Assembly (NCBI GenBank): GCA_025998875.1
Contig: AP024675.1
Span: 2,267,549 to 2,331,548, forward strand
Length of the DNA stretch: 64,000 bases
Direction of reading: 5' to 3'
Origin: Bacteroidota bacterium
GTDB taxonomy: Bacteria > Bacteroidota > Rhodothermia > JANXDC01
Each line of letters starts with the position of its first letter. Positions within the stretch are counted from its first letter, which is position 1. The notes under the pieces were generated by a model, which was not told where the DNA came from, did no database searches, and saw nothing but the letters and a program-made list of their open reading frames with translations. Position numbers and translations under genes: made by a program. Of the stretch, positions 27,364 through 35,760 are shown piece by piece.

Positions 27364-27665
27364 ATGTACTTGTCCCCGCGCACCACGTGCACCGGGATCA
27401 CATAAGCGATCACAGCAAAGTGCGGGAAATAGGCCTCGGCCAGACGCTCAAACATCCGATCGGCCACCTCCGGGGAGACGATGGCCTCGATTTTGACGTT
27501 TTTCCCCTCCCACTCGCTGGCCCGCACACCCCGCGAGCCCTCTCCGGTCACCTCGGTCTTCGTGTAGCCCCGCGCTCCCAGAGACCGCAGATCCCGGATG
27601 AGGCGCTCTTCGAGCACGCGCTCGGCAACGATGGTCAATAGCTTGAGTTCAACGGCAGAAACCAT
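27360..27665 (-). CDS. sbtB: SbtB-like PII-family regulator
   Basis: This 101-residue PII-fold protein has LKLLTIVAERVLEERLIRDL, a T-loop region GARGYTKTEVTGEGSRGVR and a C-terminal strand IAYVIPVHVV. In cyanobacteria SbtB binds cAMP or adenine nucleotides and controls the bicarbonate transporter SbtA. This copy lacks the cysteine-bearing C-terminal R-loop of many cyanobacterial SbtBs, so any redox or ATP/ADP apyrase control would differ. It starts three bases after sbtA ends, with GGAGGATAGG before the ATG, which is the classic pairing. Confidence 0.85.
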   Translation of the reverse strand: MVSAVELKLLTIVAERVLEERLIRDLRSLGARGYTKTEVTGEGSRGVRASEWEGKNVKIEAIVSPEVADRMFERLAEAYFPHFAVIAYVIPVHVVRGDKYI

Positions 27666-27668
27666 CTC

Positions 27669-28634
27669 CTATCCTCCGATCAGATGCGCCAGCCAGAAGT
27701 AGAGCGGAATGCCCAGGGTGAGGTTGAAGGGGAAGGTAATGCCGAGCGAGGCCGTCAGGTAATAGGTCGGGTTGGCTTCCGGAAGGGCGATGCGCACGGC
27801 GGCCGGGGCGGCGATGTAGGATGCACTGGCCACCATGGCGCCCAGCACAGCGCTGCCCCCCACGGACAGGCCCGCCCAAGAGCCCAGCAGTACGCCAAGG
27901 GCTCCGTGCAGCATGGGCACCAAAACGCCAAATCCGATCAGAAACGGCCCCACCCGTCGGAGATCACGCAACCGGCGTGCGGCCACCATCCCGAGCTCAA
28001 GCAAAAAGAGCACCAGCGCGCCCTGAAAGCCGGAGACGAAAAACGGCGCCACGGCCGCAAAACGCTCCGGACCAGCCAGGTAGCCCACCCCCACTCCGCC
28101 CAGGAGCAGGAACACACTGGGGCCCGTCAGGACCTCGTGCAGGGCCTCTGACCAGGAAGCCGCCCCCGGGGTGCGCATGCGCACCAGGAGCAGGGCCACG
28201 ACGATCGCGGGAACCTCCAGAAGGGCCACCAGCGTGGGCATGAACCCCTCCTCCGGTACGCCCAGGGAGCGGCCGAAGCTCTGCGCGGCGATAAAGGTTA
28301 CGGCCGAAACCGATCCGTAGTGGGCCGCGATGGCCGCCGCGTTGATGCGGTCAAAGCGCCCCAGTCGACGCAGAATCCCGTAAGCGCTCACCGGCGTGAT
28401 CAGGCCCAACAGCACAGTGGCCAGCGCCGGAGCCCAGAGCTGAGCCAGGGAAGCATGCCGCAGCTCTACCCCACCCTTCAGGCCGATGGCCAGAAGGAGG
28501 TAGATCGACAGGGCCCGGTAGAGCTCCTCAGGAAACCCAATCGGGCTTCTGAGGAGCGTGGCCAGCATACCCAGAGCGAAGGCGAGCACGATGGGCGAAA
28601 GCAGGTTGCCCGTTAGCGCACCGAGAGCGTCCAT
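27669..28634 (-). CDS. sbtA: SbtA-like sodium-dependent bicarbonate transporter
   Basis: This 321-residue membrane protein of the SbtA (DUF897) family has about ten transmembrane segments in two inverted halves. Diagnostic stretches are LLSPIVLAFALGMLATLLRS, LYLLLAIGLKGGVEL, IAAHYGSVSAVTFIAA, and VASASYIAAPAAVRIALPEA with SLGITFPFNLTLGIPLY. The family imports bicarbonate with sodium. The frame extends to 28664 inside asd, but the ATG at 28634 has GCAGGAG nine bases upstream and is preferred. It lies between asd and sbtB in one operon. In a heterotroph it may feed carboxylases rather than CO2 fixation; no carboxysome or RuBisCO gene is in the window. Confidence 0.88.
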   Translation of the reverse strand: MDALGALTGNLLSPIVLAFALGMLATLLRSPIGFPEELYRALSIYLLLAIGLKGGVELRHASLAQLWAPALATVLLGLITPVSAYGILRRLGRFDRINAAAIAAHYGSVSAVTFIAAQSFGRSLGVPEEGFMPTLVALLEVPAIVVALLLVRMRTPGAASWSEALHEVLTGPSVFLLLGGVGVGYLAGPERFAAVAPFFVSGFQGALVLFLLELGMVAARRLRDLRRVGPFLIGFGVLVPMLHGALGVLLGSWAGLSVGGSAVLGAMVASASYIAAPAAVRIALPEANPTYYLTASLGITFPFNLTLGIPLYFWLAHLIGG

Positions 28635-28638
28635 ATGC

Positions 28639-29715
28639 TTATGCTCCTGCCTTGGGATGCTCAAGCGACAACCATCCCCGCCGGAGCATGAGCTCCGCGT
28701 TCAGGATCGCCGCTCCGGCCGCGCCGCGAATCGTGTTGTGCACCAGGGCCACAAAGCGCACATGCCCCACCGCACAGGGCCGAATGCGACCGATACTGAC
28801 CTCCATGCCCGCTCCGAGATGGGCGTGGAGCCGCGGCCGGGGCGCGTCCTGCTCGGAGAGGACCCGGATCGGCCGCCCTGGGGCTGAGGGAAGCCCCAGA
28901 TCCGCAATCGGACTCCGGTAGGCAAGCCAGCAGGCACGAACCGCCTCCGCATCGGCCTCACGTCTCAGGCGCACCGATACGCAGAGCAGATGCCCATCCA
29001 GTACAGGCACCCGATTGGCCTGTGCGCTGATGCGCAGATCGGCGGGTTCGATGCGCTGCCCCCGGAGATCGCCCAGGATCTTGAGCGGTTCGGTCTGCAG
29101 TTTCTCCTCTTCGGCCGGGATATAGGGGATCACATCGCCCAGTATGTCGAGCGCGGAAACACCCGGATACCCGGCCCCGCTTACGGCCTGCAGCGTGGTC
29201 ACCTCGACGGCCTCCAGGCCAAAGCGCTCCTGCAGAGGCCGAAGGGCGAGCACAAGTCCGATCGTCGAGCAGTTCGGGTTGGTCACGATGCAGCCCGGGG
29301 CAAAGTCCTCCTGAAAGGCAAGCAACTCCAGATGGTCGGCGTTAACCTCGGGCACGAGCAGGGGCACCCCGGGGTGCATGCGGAATCGGCTCGCGTTGGA
29401 GACGACCACATATCCCGCCCGGGCCAGACGGGGCTCAAGCTCCTCAGCCGAGGCGGCATCCAGCGCGGAAAAGACGACCCGCACCCCCTCGGGGATCTCC
29501 TCTGCCGTTAGAACCGACATTTCGGCCACGGACTGCGGGATCGGGTCCGGGAGCAACCACCGAACCGCTTCTCGGTAAGGCCGGCCTGCGGAGCGGGCGC
29601 TGGCTATCACGGCCTGCAGGGCAAACCAGGGATGATGGGCGAGCAGACGCACCAGATGCTGCCCCACAACACCGGTTGCCCCGAGGACGGCAACCGGCAG
29701 GCGTGACTCACGCAT
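28639..29715 (-). CDS. asd: Aspartate-semialdehyde dehydrogenase, archaeal/fungal type
   Basis: This 358-residue NADP-dependent enzyme converts aspartyl phosphate to aspartate semialdehyde for Lys, Met and Thr synthesis. The Rossmann motif is VAVLGATGVVGQHLVRLL. The active-site Cys149 lies in IVTNPNCSTIGLVLAL. LQAVSGAGYPGVSALDILGD and EEEKLQTEPLKILGD mark the archaeal/fungal class. An in-frame extension to 29808 adds a basic tail; the ATG at 29715 has AAGGGAAG just upstream and its own promoter. The end lies four bases before the sbtA start, so the three genes form an operon. Asd needs oxaloacetate-derived aspartate, made by bicarbonate-using carboxylation, a possible metabolic link. Confidence 0.93.
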   Translation of the reverse strand: MRESRLPVAVLGATGVVGQHLVRLLAHHPWFALQAVIASARSAGRPYREAVRWLLPDPIPQSVAEMSVLTAEEIPEGVRVVFSALDAASAEELEPRLARAGYVVVSNASRFRMHPGVPLLVPEVNADHLELLAFQEDFAPGCIVTNPNCSTIGLVLALRPLQERFGLEAVEVTTLQAVSGAGYPGVSALDILGDVIPYIPAEEEKLQTEPLKILGDLRGQRIEPADLRISAQANRVPVLDGHLLCVSVRLRREADAEAVRACWLAYRSPIADLGLPSAPGRPIRVLSEQDAPRPRLHAHLGAGMEVSIGRIRPCAVGHVRFVALVHNTIRGAAGAAILNAELMLRRGWLSLEHPKAGA

Positions 29716-29741
29716 GGGCTTCCCTTTGTCCTTAACCGGGG

Positions 29742-29773
29742 CAAATTTCCAAACGCGGATCCGCAACCGACAA
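29742..29773 (-). promoter_or_regulatory. Promoter of asd-sbtA-sbtB
   Basis: TTGTCG (29768-29773), an 18-base spacer, GAAATTTG (29742-29749), one base off TAnnTTTG. It supports the shorter asd start, because the longer frame would begin upstream of the promoter. Confidence 0.45.
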
Positions 29774-29804
29774 CGCCGCCCATCGGCAGGAAGGGTGCGA
29801 GAGG

Positions 29805-30122
29805 TCATCCTGACAGGTAGCGGGCCAGAAAAGCGCCCCTGCCGAGCACCTCATCGGCGCCGGCCTGCCGGGCCTGCCGGGCCTGATCACGATCCAGGTG
29901 GGGTCCAAAGGCGACGATGCGGCATCGGGGGAAACGGGATCGGGCCTCCGCTATGGCGGCGATGGCCTCCGGGGCGGTCAGATCCACCCAGAACTGCTCG
30001 GGCTCGGCCGCACCCCCCAGCTCGGCGGCCCGTTCCATCCAGCGGACCTGAACCCCGGCGCCGGCCAGAGCAGACTCGATGCGGGAGCGCCACAGCAGAT
30101 CTGCCGTAAGCACCAGAAGCAT
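29805..30122 (-). CDS. Small receiver-like protein of unknown function
   Basis: This is a 105-residue protein. Its pattern of alternating strands and helices (LLVLTADLLWRSRIESAL, RCRIVAFGPHLDRDQARQAR, GADEVLGRGAF) resembles a response-regulator receiver fold. The first acidic pocket is reduced to one Asp (TAD), and the usual phospho-acceptor position appears as WVDLTAPEA, so a phosphorylation role is doubtful. No output domain is attached. It starts in a TGATG overlap with the CopD-like gene, hence is translated from the same mRNA. The longer frame to 30218 is a shadow of that gene. Confidence 0.6.
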   Translation of the reverse strand: MLLVLTADLLWRSRIESALAGAGVQVRWMERAAELGGAAEPEQFWVDLTAPEAIAAIAEARSRFPRCRIVAFGPHLDRDQARQARQAGADEVLGRGAFLARYLSG

Positions 30123-30589
30123 CAGGAGGTCGTGATCACTCCGGCCAGCAGGTTGTAGAGCAGCATGAGCAGCACGATCCCGGCCAGCAGGCGCCAGCGC
30201 CGAAAGGCGCCCATCCACTCCGATTCCGATCCGCGGGAGAGCGCCTCCAGGGCGCGCCGGAAGGAGGCGTTGGCCACCCCCTGCAGGACCACCGCCACCA
30301 GGCCCAGCAGGATCTTGAGGTGAAAGAGCCCGCCTCGGGTGCCGAAAACCGTACCGAACCCGATCGTAAAGAGCATGCCCACCCCGGCCAGCAGAACGAG
30401 CGCCAGGCCGGCGTGGATGACGATCCGGTCAATATGGCGGTGTATGCCCGCATACGCGAGCCGCACAGGCACTTCGGCCTCTCCATAGGCGCGGGCAAGC
30501 AGGTATTCGGCTACGAGGGCCCCGAACCAGAGGCTGAAGCCCACCACATGCAGCACCCGGAAGACCGTGCTCAACGTGTAGGCGTCCAT
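30122..30589 (-). CDS. CopD-like four-helix membrane protein
   Basis: This 155-residue protein has four hydrophobic helices and conserved-looking histidines in helix 1 (FRVLHVVGFSLWFGALVAEY), in the loop AGIHRHIDRIVIHAG and in GGLFHLKILLGL. The layout matches small CopD/HemJ-like membrane proteins, which bind heme or copper. The role is not certain. Its start overlaps the end of the E2 gene by one base (TAATG) and its end shares TGATG with the receiver-like gene, so it is coupled on both sides. Confidence 0.6.
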   Translation of the reverse strand: MDAYTLSTVFRVLHVVGFSLWFGALVAEYLLARAYGEAEVPVRLAYAGIHRHIDRIVIHAGLALVLLAGVGMLFTIGFGTVFGTRGGLFHLKILLGLVAVVLQGVANASFRRALEALSRGSESEWMGAFRRWRLLAGIVLLMLLYNLLAGVITTS

Positions 30590-31953
30590 TACAGGCTCCG
30601 ATGCACGTCAAAAGATTCCAGGATCTCTACGAGTCGGGACAGAAAAGCGGCCCCCATGGCTCCGTCGATGAGCCGATGGTCGTAAGAGAGCGAGAGATAC
30701 ATCATATGGCGGATGGCGATCACGTCCCCATAGTCGGTTTCCACGACCACGGGGCGTTTTTTGATCTGGCCTGTGGCCAGGATGGCCACCTGAGGTTGGT
30801 GAATAATGGGCGTGCCCATGAGGCTGCCCAGGCTGCCCACGTTGGTCAGCGTAAAGGTGCCCCCTTCGAGTTCCTCGGGCTTCAGTTGTTTGTTGCGCGC
30901 CCTTGTGGCCAGATCATGGATGGCCCGGGCCAGCCCGAGCAGGTTGAGCGCATCGGCGTGTCGGATGACGGGCACGATCAGTCCGGTCTGCCCGATGGCC
31001 ACGGCCACCCCGATATGGATGTCTCGCTTGAGCAGGATGCGGGTTCCGTCTATGGAGGCGTTCAGGTAAGGAAACTCCTTGAGCGCCCGCACGAGGGCCT
31101 CGACGAAAATGGGCGTATAGGTGAGCCGGAAGCCCTCTCGACGCTCGAACTCCTCCTTATGGCGCTCGCGCCACTGCACGATACGCGTCACATCGGCTTC
31201 CGCAAAGGAGGTCACATGGGGAGCCGTCTGCTTGCTTCGGACCATATGCTCGGCGATGAGCCGACGCATGCGGTCCATTTCGATGATCTCGACCCGATCT
31301 CCATAAGTGGGCGCGACCGGAGCGGGCTCCGCGGGGGCGGGCTCCATAGAGGGCGCCGGTTCCGGTTCCCGAACGGGTCGCTCCACAGGGGCAGGAGCCA
31401 GACCGGCACGGCGGCGTTCCAGGTAGGCCAGCACATCCCGCTTGGTCACCCGTCCGCCGGCTCCAGACCCCGGAATGGCCTCCAGCTCCTCCAGGGAGAT
31501 GCCCTCGGCCCGGGCGATCGAGCGCACCAGGGGAGAGTAAAAGCGGCCTGAAGGCCCCATCCGCCGGGGAGGGGTCTGCCCCGCGGGGGCGCGATGGCCG
31601 TCGGTTTCAGCGGGCGCGGAAGCCACAGGGGCCGGCTCGATCGGCTTCAGGGCCGGTTCGGCCTCGGGCTGCGATGGGGCCGGCGCCGATTTTGGCATAG
31701 CGGCCTCGGAAACCTCGGTCTCGATGCGGGCGATCACCGTGCCCACGGGAACGGTCTGTCCCTCGGGCACCAGGATCTCCCGAAGCACTCCGGATGCCGG
31801 AGAGGGCACCTCGGAGTCCACCTTGTCCGTGCCGATCTCCAGCAGGGTCTCGTCGCGCTCGACGCGATCGCCGGGACGCTTCCGCCACACCAGCACGGTG
31901 CCTTCTGTGATGCTTTCGCCCATTTTGGGCATTACCACATCCACGATCGCCAT
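30589..31953 (-). CDS. Dihydrolipoyl acyltransferase (E2) of a 2-oxoacid dehydrogenase complex
   Basis: This is a 454-residue core subunit. The N-terminal lipoyl domain carries GTDKVDSEVPSPASG with the lipoylated lysine. A Pro/Ala/Glu-rich linker leads to the E3/E1-binding domain (FYSPLVRSIARAEGISLEEL, GGRVTKRDVLAYLE). A second linker precedes the catalytic domain ending in LSLSYDHRLIDGAMGAAFL, which holds the His and Asp of the active site. It transfers acyl groups to CoA. The E1 partner lies two genes upstream, so this is probably the branched-chain or a mixed 2-oxoacid complex. E3 is not in the window. Confidence 0.92.
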   Translation of the reverse strand: MAIVDVVMPKMGESITEGTVLVWRKRPGDRVERDETLLEIGTDKVDSEVPSPASGVLREILVPEGQTVPVGTVIARIETEVSEAAMPKSAPAPSQPEAEPALKPIEPAPVASAPAETDGHRAPAGQTPPRRMGPSGRFYSPLVRSIARAEGISLEELEAIPGSGAGGRVTKRDVLAYLERRRAGLAPAPVERPVREPEPAPSMEPAPAEPAPVAPTYGDRVEIIEMDRMRRLIAEHMVRSKQTAPHVTSFAEADVTRIVQWRERHKEEFERREGFRLTYTPIFVEALVRALKEFPYLNASIDGTRILLKRDIHIGVAVAIGQTGLIVPVIRHADALNLLGLARAIHDLATRARNKQLKPEELEGGTFTLTNVGSLGSLMGTPIIHQPQVAILATGQIKKRPVVVETDYGDVIAIRHMMYLSLSYDHRLIDGAMGAAFLSRLVEILESFDVHRSL

Positions 31954-31969
31954 AGCTGCTCTTGTCCCC

Positions 31970-33508
31970 TTATCGCATCACCTGGGCCGAAGGGCCCCGC
32001 TCCAGGGAGCGCAGATAGGCCACCAGCGAGCGGATCTGCAGTTCCGTAAGCGGTCCCCCCCGGGAGCGGGCAAAACCGGGCATCATGCGCTGTTTGCGCT
32101 CATCCGGCGTACCCAGGGCAATCATAGCTTCCAGCTGTCGGTCCGTGCGCTGTTGGAGCAACGCGCGCGTCAGCTTCGGACCCGGATGGGCCTTGCCGTC
32201 ATCGTATCCGGCCGGACCGTGACACATCTGACAGACGGCCTCGTAGAGCTCCGCACCCAGCAACCCCTGCGCCGGATCGGCATGACAGCTGCGGCAGGAG
32301 CCCTCGAAAAGGGACCCGTGTCCCATCGCGCCCCTCTCCGCCATGGCGCCGGGGGCGGGAAGCCGGGGATGCTCGATGATCTCCGCCTCGACGACGAGCG
32401 TCTTCAGGTACTGCTCCGGATCGTTGGAGTACACGGTGATGGTTTTCTGCACAAAGCCCAGCTTACCCTCCGTGTCCAGGCGCACCTGCAGATGGCCCGT
32501 CTCCCCGGGGGCGAATTCCGTCTTGTCGAGCACCACCGCCGTACAACCACAGGAGGCGCGCAGGTCCCGGATGCGCAGCGGGCCCCGGCCCGCGTTGCGG
32601 AAGCGGAAGACATAAACCGGGGCCTGGCCGGTGATGACCTGCCCGAAGTGATGTCGCTCGTGTTCGAAGACGATCCGGGCCCCGTTGCGCACGTCTTCTT
32701 CCGTGGGCCGGTAGAGCGCCCCCTCCGGCTCCCCTCCGGTCAGGAAAGTCGAGCCCCGGAGCCGGAGCTCCAGTTCCGGCACGTCGGGGTGGTCTGTCTG
32801 CAACCGGATCCGGAACGCAAAGGGGCCTTCTTCGGAGAGCGCGGCCGTATCGAACCACACCTGCACGGGGGCCACTTCGTCGCGGAACAGGGGCACGGCG
32901 GGCAGGGCCAGCCGCACCGCGTGCGTATCCGGCAGGCCCTCCAGGCGCCATCCGGTAAAGAGCACGGGGCGAGAGCCCGTGTTCTGCACCCGGAACGTAT
33001 GCGCGAGCACCGATCCGCGCCATACCCTGCCCCAGTCGTGCTCCGTGCCGTCCCAGAGCAAGGGGCCGGTGCGCACGGCCTGCGCCGGATCCAGGGGACG
33101 GAAGCGAACCTCCCCTTCGATGAAGAGCACGATCTGGGCCGGCTCGCCGTCGGTGACCACGACGGCGGACTTGCGAAACGGTCCGGGACGGCCGCGGGAG
33201 TCGAAGGCCAGCGTCACCGCCCCCACCCCGCCGGGCGGGATGGGCTCGCGCGTCCATTCCGGAGCCGTGCACCCGCAGGAGGGCTGCACGGCCAGAATGC
33301 GCAGGGGTCCGGTGCCCACGTTCTCGATCTGAAACGTATAGCGGGGTTCTTCGCCCTCGTAGACCACCCCGAAGTTGTGCGTCGTCTTCTCAACCCTGGC
33401 CTTGCCCTCTCCGAGCGGTCGCTCCTCACCTTCGGCGCGCAGGCCGAGCGTAAAGAGCGCCCCCAGCAACAGGGCGGAGAAAACCAGACTGATGACCCGG
33501 GCTTTCAT
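31970..33508 (-). CDS. Secreted fusion of two DUF1573 domains with a C-terminal cytochrome c
   Basis: This 512-residue exported protein has a signal peptide (MKARVISLVFSALLLGALFT). Two beta-sandwich DUF1573 repeats each carry the cysteine motif of the family (VQPSCGCTAPEW near 75 and RASCGCTAVVL near 320), with a related domain between them. Near 400-430 are two heme c motifs, CRSCH and CQMCH, then a C-terminal c-type domain with RMMPGFA as likely axial Met. The first CxxCH lies in a short segment and may be a second heme site. The start at 33508 has GGGGAGGAA upstream; the frame's first ATG is 18 bases earlier. It lies between E1 and E2 genes, which is unusual. Electron transfer is inferred. 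Confidence 0.82.
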   Translation of the reverse strand: MKARVISLVFSALLLGALFTLGLRAEGEERPLGEGKARVEKTTHNFGVVYEGEEPRYTFQIENVGTGPLRILAVQPSCGCTAPEWTREPIPPGGVGAVTLAFDSRGRPGPFRKSAVVVTDGEPAQIVLFIEGEVRFRPLDPAQAVRTGPLLWDGTEHDWGRVWRGSVLAHTFRVQNTGSRPVLFTGWRLEGLPDTHAVRLALPAVPLFRDEVAPVQVWFDTAALSEEGPFAFRIRLQTDHPDVPELELRLRGSTFLTGGEPEGALYRPTEEDVRNGARIVFEHERHHFGQVITGQAPVYVFRFRNAGRGPLRIRDLRASCGCTAVVLDKTEFAPGETGHLQVRLDTEGKLGFVQKTITVYSNDPEQYLKTLVVEAEIIEHPRLPAPGAMAERGAMGHGSLFEGSCRSCHADPAQGLLGAELYEAVCQMCHGPAGYDDGKAHPGPKLTRALLQQRTDRQLEAMIALGTPDERKQRMMPGFARSRGGPLTELQIRSLVAYLRSLERGPSAQVMR

Positions 33509-33526
33509 GGGCCGCTTCCTCCCCAT

Positions 33527-35617
33527 TTAGTATCGGGCCAGATCGCGCATGGCCCGGTATACGGTCTCTTCCTGCGGCAGGACGGCCCGCTCCAGTACAT
33601 CCGCATAGGGAATGGGCGTAAACTGCCCGGCGTGTCGGCGCACGGGCGCGTCCAAGTACTCGAAGGCCTGATCGGCGATCTGCGCGGCGATCTCGGCGCC
33701 AAACCCCACAAATTCCACGTCCTCATGCAGCACGAGCACCCGTCCGGTTTTGCGCACCGAGGCGAAGACGGTCTCCATATCCAGGGGCACGATCGTGCGC
33801 AGATCGATAACCTCGGCCTCGATGCCCTCTTCCTGGGCGAGCCGTTTGGCCGCATTCAGCGCCATGTAGAGCACAAGCCCATAGGTGACCACGGTCAGAT
33901 CCCGGCCCGGACGCACCACGGCTGCCTTGCCGAAGGGCACCAGATAATCCGCATCCGGTTCAGGCCGACGCGCGGCCGCATGCCGATAGAGGCCCTTGTG
34001 TTCCAGAAACAGCACGGGATCGCGCAGCCGGATCGCCGTCTTGAGCAGCCCTTTGGCATCGGCGGCGTTGGAGGGAAAGGCGATATACCAGCCCGGAAAG
34101 TGGGCAAAGGTGGCCTCGATGTTCTGGCTGTGGCAGAGTCCCCCGTGGATGTACCCCCCCACGGGCACGCGCACCACCACGGGCGCCTCCCAGCCGCCGT
34201 TGGACCGGTATCGGATCACGGAAAGCCCGTTGCGCAGCTCCGACATGGCCGGCCAGATGTAGTCGCCGAACTGGATCTCAACGACAGGCTTAAAGCCCCG
34301 CAGGGCCAGGCCAATGGCCGTGCCGATAATGGAGGCCTCAGCCAGCGGGGAATTGAAGCACCGATCCGGTCCGAAACGCTCCGTAAGCCCGCGCGTGGCG
34401 GTAAAGACCCCGCCTTTGGGTCCGGCCACGTCCTCCCCGTAGACGAGGATGCGCGTATCACGGGCCATCTCCTCATGCAGGGCGTGGTTGATGGCATCCA
34501 CCATGACGATGGGCTCCCCTGAGGGCTCGGAGGCTTCGTAGGTGAGCTCCAGGGTGCCTTCGAAGAAGACATGCCGCTTTACCGTGGCCGGGTCCGGATC
34601 GGGGCGAGATTCGGCCCAGTCGGCCGCCTCATCGACCAGACGACGCACCTCGGCGCGCAGGGCCTCCAATTCCGCCTCCTCAATTAGCCCGACCCGGAGC
34701 ATAGCCTCCTCCAGACGCCGGATGGGGTCGCGCCGCCGATCCGCCTCCAGTTCCTCTTCGGAGCGGTACTTGCGGTGGTCGTCGCTGGAGGAATGCGGCA
34801 ACAGGCGCACCACATGGGCGTGGAGCACAACGGGCCCCTTCCCGGACCGGGCCAGGGCAACGGCCTCCCGGGCCACGGCCCAGGAGGTGAAGAAGTCCGT
34901 GCCGTCAAACTCCATCACGCTCACCCCTTCGTAGCCGCGCGCGATGCGGGAAATGCCGCTCCACTCCCCGCTTCCGGCCGTCTGCTGCCAGACGGGCACG
35001 CTGATGGCGTACTTGTTGTCCTGCACCACAAAAAGCACAGGCAACCGTTCGCGCGCCGCCCAGTTGAGCGCCTCATGCCATACGCCCTGGCTTGTTCCCC
35101 CCTCCCCGATGCCCGTGTAGACGACCTCATCGAGCCCGAGCCGCCGGATGCCCATGGCGCAACCCACGGCGGGCAATAGCTGGTTGCCCACAGAACTCGA
35201 CGGGGAGACGATGCGCAGCTCCGGATAGCTGAAGTGCTCCGGCATCTGCCGGCCGCCGGAGCTGGGATCTTCGGCCTTGGCCAGGTGCGCCAGCAGGGCG
35301 TGCTCCGGGCGCATGCCCAGCTGAAGCACCAGCGTCAGGTCCCGGTAGTAGGGAAAGACCCAGTCCTTGCCCGCAATCAGATTGGCCCCCAGGGCGACCT
35401 GCACGGCCTCGTGTCCAGAAGTGCCGATGTGAAAAGCGCCTTTGCCCTGCTTGAGCAGCATGAGCATCTTTTCATCCAGGCGCCGGGCCGTGAGCATGGT
35501 CCGGTAGAACCGGAGCAACTGCTCGCGGTCAAACTCTTCTATGCGCGCGGCTGCGGGCAGGGTGGTCACCTCCCCGTTCCCATTGGCGCCGAGCGCGTTC
35601 TGCCTTCTGCGTGCCAT
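33527..35617 (-). CDS. Fused E1 alpha-beta subunit of 2-oxoisovalerate-type dehydrogenase
   Basis: This 696-residue thiamine-diphosphate enzyme decarboxylates a 2-oxoacid and transfers the acyl group to E2. The alpha part (to about residue 340) has the TPP motif GIGEGGTSQGVWHEALNWAA with QDNKYAISVP, and the phosphorylation-loop-like LLPHSSSDDHRKYRS. The beta part begins at IVMVDAINHALHEEMARD and has GEDVAGPKGGVF, FNSPLAEASIIGTAIGLAL and VGGYIHGGLCHSQNIEA. Single-chain alpha-beta E1 is common in Bacteroidota. The ATG at 35617 is chosen because the longer frame begins upstream of the promoter. Confidence 0.92.
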   Translation of the reverse strand: MARRRQNALGANGNGEVTTLPAAARIEEFDREQLLRFYRTMLTARRLDEKMLMLLKQGKGAFHIGTSGHEAVQVALGANLIAGKDWVFPYYRDLTLVLQLGMRPEHALLAHLAKAEDPSSGGRQMPEHFSYPELRIVSPSSSVGNQLLPAVGCAMGIRRLGLDEVVYTGIGEGGTSQGVWHEALNWAARERLPVLFVVQDNKYAISVPVWQQTAGSGEWSGISRIARGYEGVSVMEFDGTDFFTSWAVAREAVALARSGKGPVVLHAHVVRLLPHSSSDDHRKYRSEEELEADRRRDPIRRLEEAMLRVGLIEEAELEALRAEVRRLVDEAADWAESRPDPDPATVKRHVFFEGTLELTYEASEPSGEPIVMVDAINHALHEEMARDTRILVYGEDVAGPKGGVFTATRGLTERFGPDRCFNSPLAEASIIGTAIGLALRGFKPVVEIQFGDYIWPAMSELRNGLSVIRYRSNGGWEAPVVVRVPVGGYIHGGLCHSQNIEATFAHFPGWYIAFPSNAADAKGLLKTAIRLRDPVLFLEHKGLYRHAAARRPEPDADYLVPFGKAAVVRPGRDLTVVTYGLVLYMALNAAKRLAQEEGIEAEVIDLRTIVPLDMETVFASVRKTGRVLVLHEDVEFVGFGAEIAAQIADQAFEYLDAPVRRHAGQFTPIPYADVLERAVLPQEETVYRAMRDLARY

Positions 35618-35648
35618 GGCGATGTGTTCCGGGGTTTGCAAGCGAGGG

Positions 35649-35679
35649 CAAAATAGAAACCCCTCTTCCTGCCGTGCAA
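35649..35679 (-). promoter_or_regulatory. Promoter of the E1-cytochrome-E2 operon
   Basis: TTGCAC (35674-35679), an 18-base spacer, TATTTTG (35649-35655). It is divergent from the folB promoter and sets the leader at about 25 bases. Confidence 0.55.
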
Positions 35680-35701
35680 GGATAGCCCCCGGCCCCGGGG
35701 C

Positions 35702-35731
35702 TTGGCTCTCCGCCGGGGATGGGCGTAAATT
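35702..35731 (+). promoter_or_regulatory. Promoter of folB-folK-kinase operon
   Basis: TTGGCT (35702-35707), an 18-base spacer, TAAATT (35726-35731). If correct, the ATG at 35719 lies inside the promoter and folB must start at the later GTG. Confidence 0.4.
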
Positions 35732-35760
35732 CACAGGACCAGAAGACGGCTTCCCCAACC

